From positions 167,383-231,382 of the forward strand of contig NC_048550.1 in NCBI RefSeq assembly GCF_902806685.2: DNA of 64,000 bases, given 5' to 3'. The position numbers and the translations under genes were made by a program. How positions within the stretch are numbered: the stretch's first letter is position 1; the number at the start of each line of letters is the position of its first letter. This DNA is from Maniola hyperantus (taxonomy: Eukaryota > Arthropoda > Insecta > Lepidoptera > Nymphalidae). This document shows positions 61,555 through 64,000 of the stretch, in pieces. Below the pieces are notes generated by a model, which saw only the letters and a program-made list of their open reading frames with translations, was not told the origin of the DNA and ran no database searches.

Positions 61555-61885
61555 ACCGATCAGACTCGCGCACTGAGGGTTCCGTAGTACCACAGTTTAG
61601 CGAAATATTCAAGGCTGTGGTACTACAATCGTATTTTATCGACATTTTGCAACGATAAATCAAAAACTACTTACTAGATCTCGTTCAAACTAATTTTCGT
61701 TGGAAGTTTGCATGTAATGTACATCATATATTTTTTTTAGTTTTCTCTTATTTTAGAAGTTACAAGGGGGGGGGGGCGGGGGGGGAGACACATTTTACGA
61801 CTTTGGAAGTGTCTCTCACGCAAACTACACAGACAGACAGAATGACGAATCTATAAGGGTTCCGTTTTTGCCATTCGGCTATCGC
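61555..61885 (-). repeat. Rep-B, deleted copy
   Basis: ccgatcagactcgcgcactg at the left, then ttacaaggggggggggggcg and cacattttacgactttggaa, ending gggttccgtttttgccattc. A near-uninterrupted G run is at 61763-61786. Confidence 0.75.
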
Positions 61886-62018
61886 ATTTATAAAATTAGT
61901 ATGGATTTGGTACACGGGTAGCTTGCATCCTGGAAATTGACATAGGCAACTTTTTATCCCGGAAAATCAAAGAGTTCCCACGGGATTTATAAAAACGAAG
62001 TCACGGGCATCAACTAGC
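61886..62018 (+). mobile_element. Helitron-1, deleted
   Basis: tttataaaattagtatggat, ggtacacgggtagcttgcat, tatcccggaaaatcaaagag, ending cacgggcatcaaCTAG. Confidence 0.65.
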
Positions 62019-62378
62019 AACAATACACTTCGCTTGCGGTGACACTCGTAGGGACATCGTTTGGGTGTTTCTGTATCCTGATTCCTGGTGCCCTATTACT
62101 AATTACTAATTAGTTGAGTATTACGTATTAGTGTAATTTACGATTTTTTGCGACGCGACTTGTATTGTAAACAAGTGATAAATATTCCGACTTCCTTTTC
62201 CACGCAAAAAACCTTAATTTTTCCTTAATTAGGTAAATACCTACATTGACGTTCGTTAAACATTTTTTTTTATTTTTTTTGTTCAAACATATTAAAACTA
62301 GAAAACATACGTACCTAAACTACCTCACAAAGAAGGACTAGATTCATGTGTGCAAAAAATCAAGTTTTTTGGCTTACG
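62019..62378. other. No recognisable feature
   Basis: Nothing supported. Confidence 0.4.
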
Positions 62379-62475
62379 AGGCCTGATGTCGCAGTGGTGA
62401 GTGTTGTGGTCATATGAATGGGAGGTCCCGGGTTTGATTTCCGGCAATTTTAAAATTTGTAATATCTAAATAGGT
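62379..62475 (+). mobile_element. SINE-A head
   Basis: gcctgatgtcgcagtggtga, B-box-like gggtttgatttcc. 3' part lost. Confidence 0.6.
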
Positions 62476-62482
62476 TCATCAA

Positions 62483-62655
62483 TTATCTCTCATCGCCGGC
62501 TCACTATTAACACGTCATCCTCCAGACCTCAAAAAATGAGACGGGGTTGGTTGGCCATAGTCCACCACGCTGTTCAAGTACGGATTTCAGAGTGAAGGAA
62601 AACATTGTGAGGAAACCTACATGTCTGAGAGGACATGTAGGTTTACCGTTATTAT
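62483..62655 (-). mobile_element. SINE-B 3' fragment with hairpin
   Basis: tcatcgccggctcactatta, ggccatagtccaccacgctg, then acctacatgtc-tgaga-ggacatgtaggt, a perfect hairpin at 62615-62643. Confidence 0.6.
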
Positions 62656-62874
62656 TCATGAGTTTTCTTGTAACGTGGGAAAATGTAGTTTAAAACACTT
62701 GGGTATAAAGTTAACATTTAATTACATAGTTACACTTAGTTACATATAACATTTATATATCAACCTTATATGGCTACATGGGGTTTATGCGGTACTTGCA
62801 TTAGTATGGCTCCCGTACACATTGGGCCACAAAAGCCGCCGCCAGGCAAGACGTGGCGAATGTACGCCGAAAGC
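62656..62874. other. No recognisable feature
   Basis: AT-rich. Nothing supported. Confidence 0.4.
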
Positions 62875-63395
62875 TTTGGACCAAAGTGTAGGAGTCGCAC
62901 TTTGGATGCGTTGTCGTACGATTTCGACTCGTGCGAACACGCACGATCAATTCCGACCTTCCGAGTACAGTAGCCGGCAATAAATATTGTACATCGACCT
63001 TTAAAATGAGATTTCGGCTTTGTAGAGCGTTGTCTCTATACCTATGTGACGTTTTCGACAGAGACAACGCTCTACGAAACCGCGATCTCTTTCTGAATGT
63101 TGATGTACCTACAGTATTTTCTGCCGGGTACTATACCTACAATGAGAGCGCGCAGACTTGGTGCGAATTAGTCGTATTTTTTTATTCCATGTCAAGTTGG
63201 CCCTTGACTGCGATCTCACCTGCTGGTAAGTGATGATGCAATCCAAGATGGAAGCGCGAACTGTACCTATAACCGAGCCCAGGACCTCCTGCATATATGA
63301 CTGTCCGTCTGTGCTGTCCTCCCTACTGGGACGGTCGTGCGTGTTCGTACAAAACGCATCCAAAGTGCGAGTAGCCTTGATGTACAAACTATTCC
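62875..63395. mobile_element. Foldback element with nested hairpin and SINE-A piece
   Basis: Outer arms: tcgcactttggatgcgttgt plus gtgcgaacacgcacga at 62895-62950, mirrored by cgtgcgtgttcgtac and aaacgcatccaaagtgcga at 63340-63373. Inner hairpin: tagagcgttgtctct and agagacaacgctcta at 63012-63086. A reverse SINE-A piece (tgcgatctcacctgctggta) lies at 63190-63290. A related inner motif recurs at 61455-61500. Confidence 0.6.
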
Positions 63396-63544
63396 TGTCA
63401 CGTCGCGACATCGTACTGCTCGCATCAAGTCTGCCGCGAGGAGCACAGATTTAACAGAAAAACATCAACAATCATTATATTACTGTTTGAAATTTTAGAC
63501 CAGCTAAAATTGTTGTATGAAACAGCTTATTATTTTAATCTAAA
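63396..63544. other. No recognisable feature
   Basis: Nothing supported. Confidence 0.4.
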
Positions 63545-63720
63545 CTAGCTTATGCTCGCGACTTCATCCGCATGGACTACACAAACTTCAAACTCCTGTT
63601 TTATCCCCGTAGGGGTTGAGTTTTCAAAAATCCTTTCGTAGCGGACGTCTACGTCATAATAGCTATCTGCATGCCAGCCCGATCCGTCCAGTAGTTTGAG
63701 CTGTGCCTTCATAGATAACA
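63545..63720 (-). mobile_element. Helitron-2, 5'-truncated
   Basis: Plus view: CTAGCTTATGCTCGCGACTT to gtagtttgagctgtgccttc. The GACT repeat and 5' TC end are missing. Confidence 0.75.
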
Positions 63721-64000
63721 ATGCTTATGGTAGGGAAAAAAAAGTAAAACAATCCTACGTGCTTGACGTCAAGCCGCTTGACCGTCTCGGAAGCTTTTTA
63801 GTTCTATTTTTTGAGGACTCCCCTGTACTTAGGTATGTGCGGTCAGGTCTAACTCTATAGGTTATTAGGGGAACGATTTCTAGGGAATACTTTAGGTCCC
63901 TCTTGTGCGTTATTCGATGCAGTTGTAAGCGATTTTGACGGACAAAAATACCGCGAGGACTGTCCCTCGTGTGTGCAGGCCTTTAGTCCGGTTTCGGCCG
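63721..64000. other. No recognisable feature
   Basis: Nothing supported up to the window edge. Confidence 0.4.

Overview
The window looks like nuclear DNA of a moth or butterfly (Lepidoptera). The reasons are an intron-rich insect GMC oxidoreductase gene, AT-rich intergenic DNA, and dense repeats of types common in lepidopteran genomes: tRNA-derived SINEs, RTE and Jockey/CR1-like LINE remnants, short Helitrons ending in CTAG, and foldback MITEs. No bacterial operon, CRISPR array, rRNA gene or free-standing tRNA gene is visible. Family names used here (SINE-A, SINE-B, Helitron-1, Helitron-2, Rep-A, Rep-B, Rep-D, Rep-E, Rep-F, MITE-1 and so on) are local labels based on shared sequence inside this window, not database names. 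All similarities were judged by eye.

Layout. 1-6.2 kb: mixed repeats, a 15-bp minisatellite and two oppositely oriented solo-LTR-like elements. 6.2-23.0 kb: a large tandem duplication. Copy 1 is about 6186-14110 and copy 2 about 14111-23036. They are nearly identical but differ by a 2.4-kb Helitron block present only in copy 2 (14501-16872; the empty site is in copy 1 at 7231/7232), by a deletion at the start of copy 2, and by a replaced stretch near 11.7-12.6 versus 21.4-21.5 kb. A 30-bp perfect inverted repeat sits at the end of copy 2. 23-31 kb: RTE, LTR, LINE and Helitron remnants plus several 7-15 bp minisatellites. 31.2-36.7 kb: the one convincing protein gene, on the minus strand. 37.3-37.9 kb: an 85-bp satellite of seven units. 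38-64 kb: repeat-dominated DNA, much of it nested, with a frameshifted LINE reverse-transcriptase tail at 45.2-46.1 kb and one orphan exon candidate at 43.8 kb.

The gene. Four exons (36748-36724, 34150-34058, 33318-33188, 32813-31215, minus strand) join with consensus splice sites and fully consistent phases into a 615-residue FAD-dependent GMC oxidoreductase of the glucose-dehydrogenase-like insect type. The FAD motif, both GMC signatures and the active-site His are present. The second catalytic His/Asn position near the C-terminus is Ala. Its introns have collected SINE, RTE, Helitron and Rep-A/B insertions.

How the repeats relate. SINE-B and the RTE LINE share a TGATGA-type 3' tail and both have target-site duplications here, which suggests the LINE mobilises the SINE. 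Insertions inside other insertions give relative ages (RTE into SINE-B, SINE-B into RTE, MITE into SINE, SINE into MITE, Helitron into Rep-B). The tandem duplication with a filled and an empty site could be a real recent duplication or two haplotypes joined by the assembler; the sequence alone does not decide.
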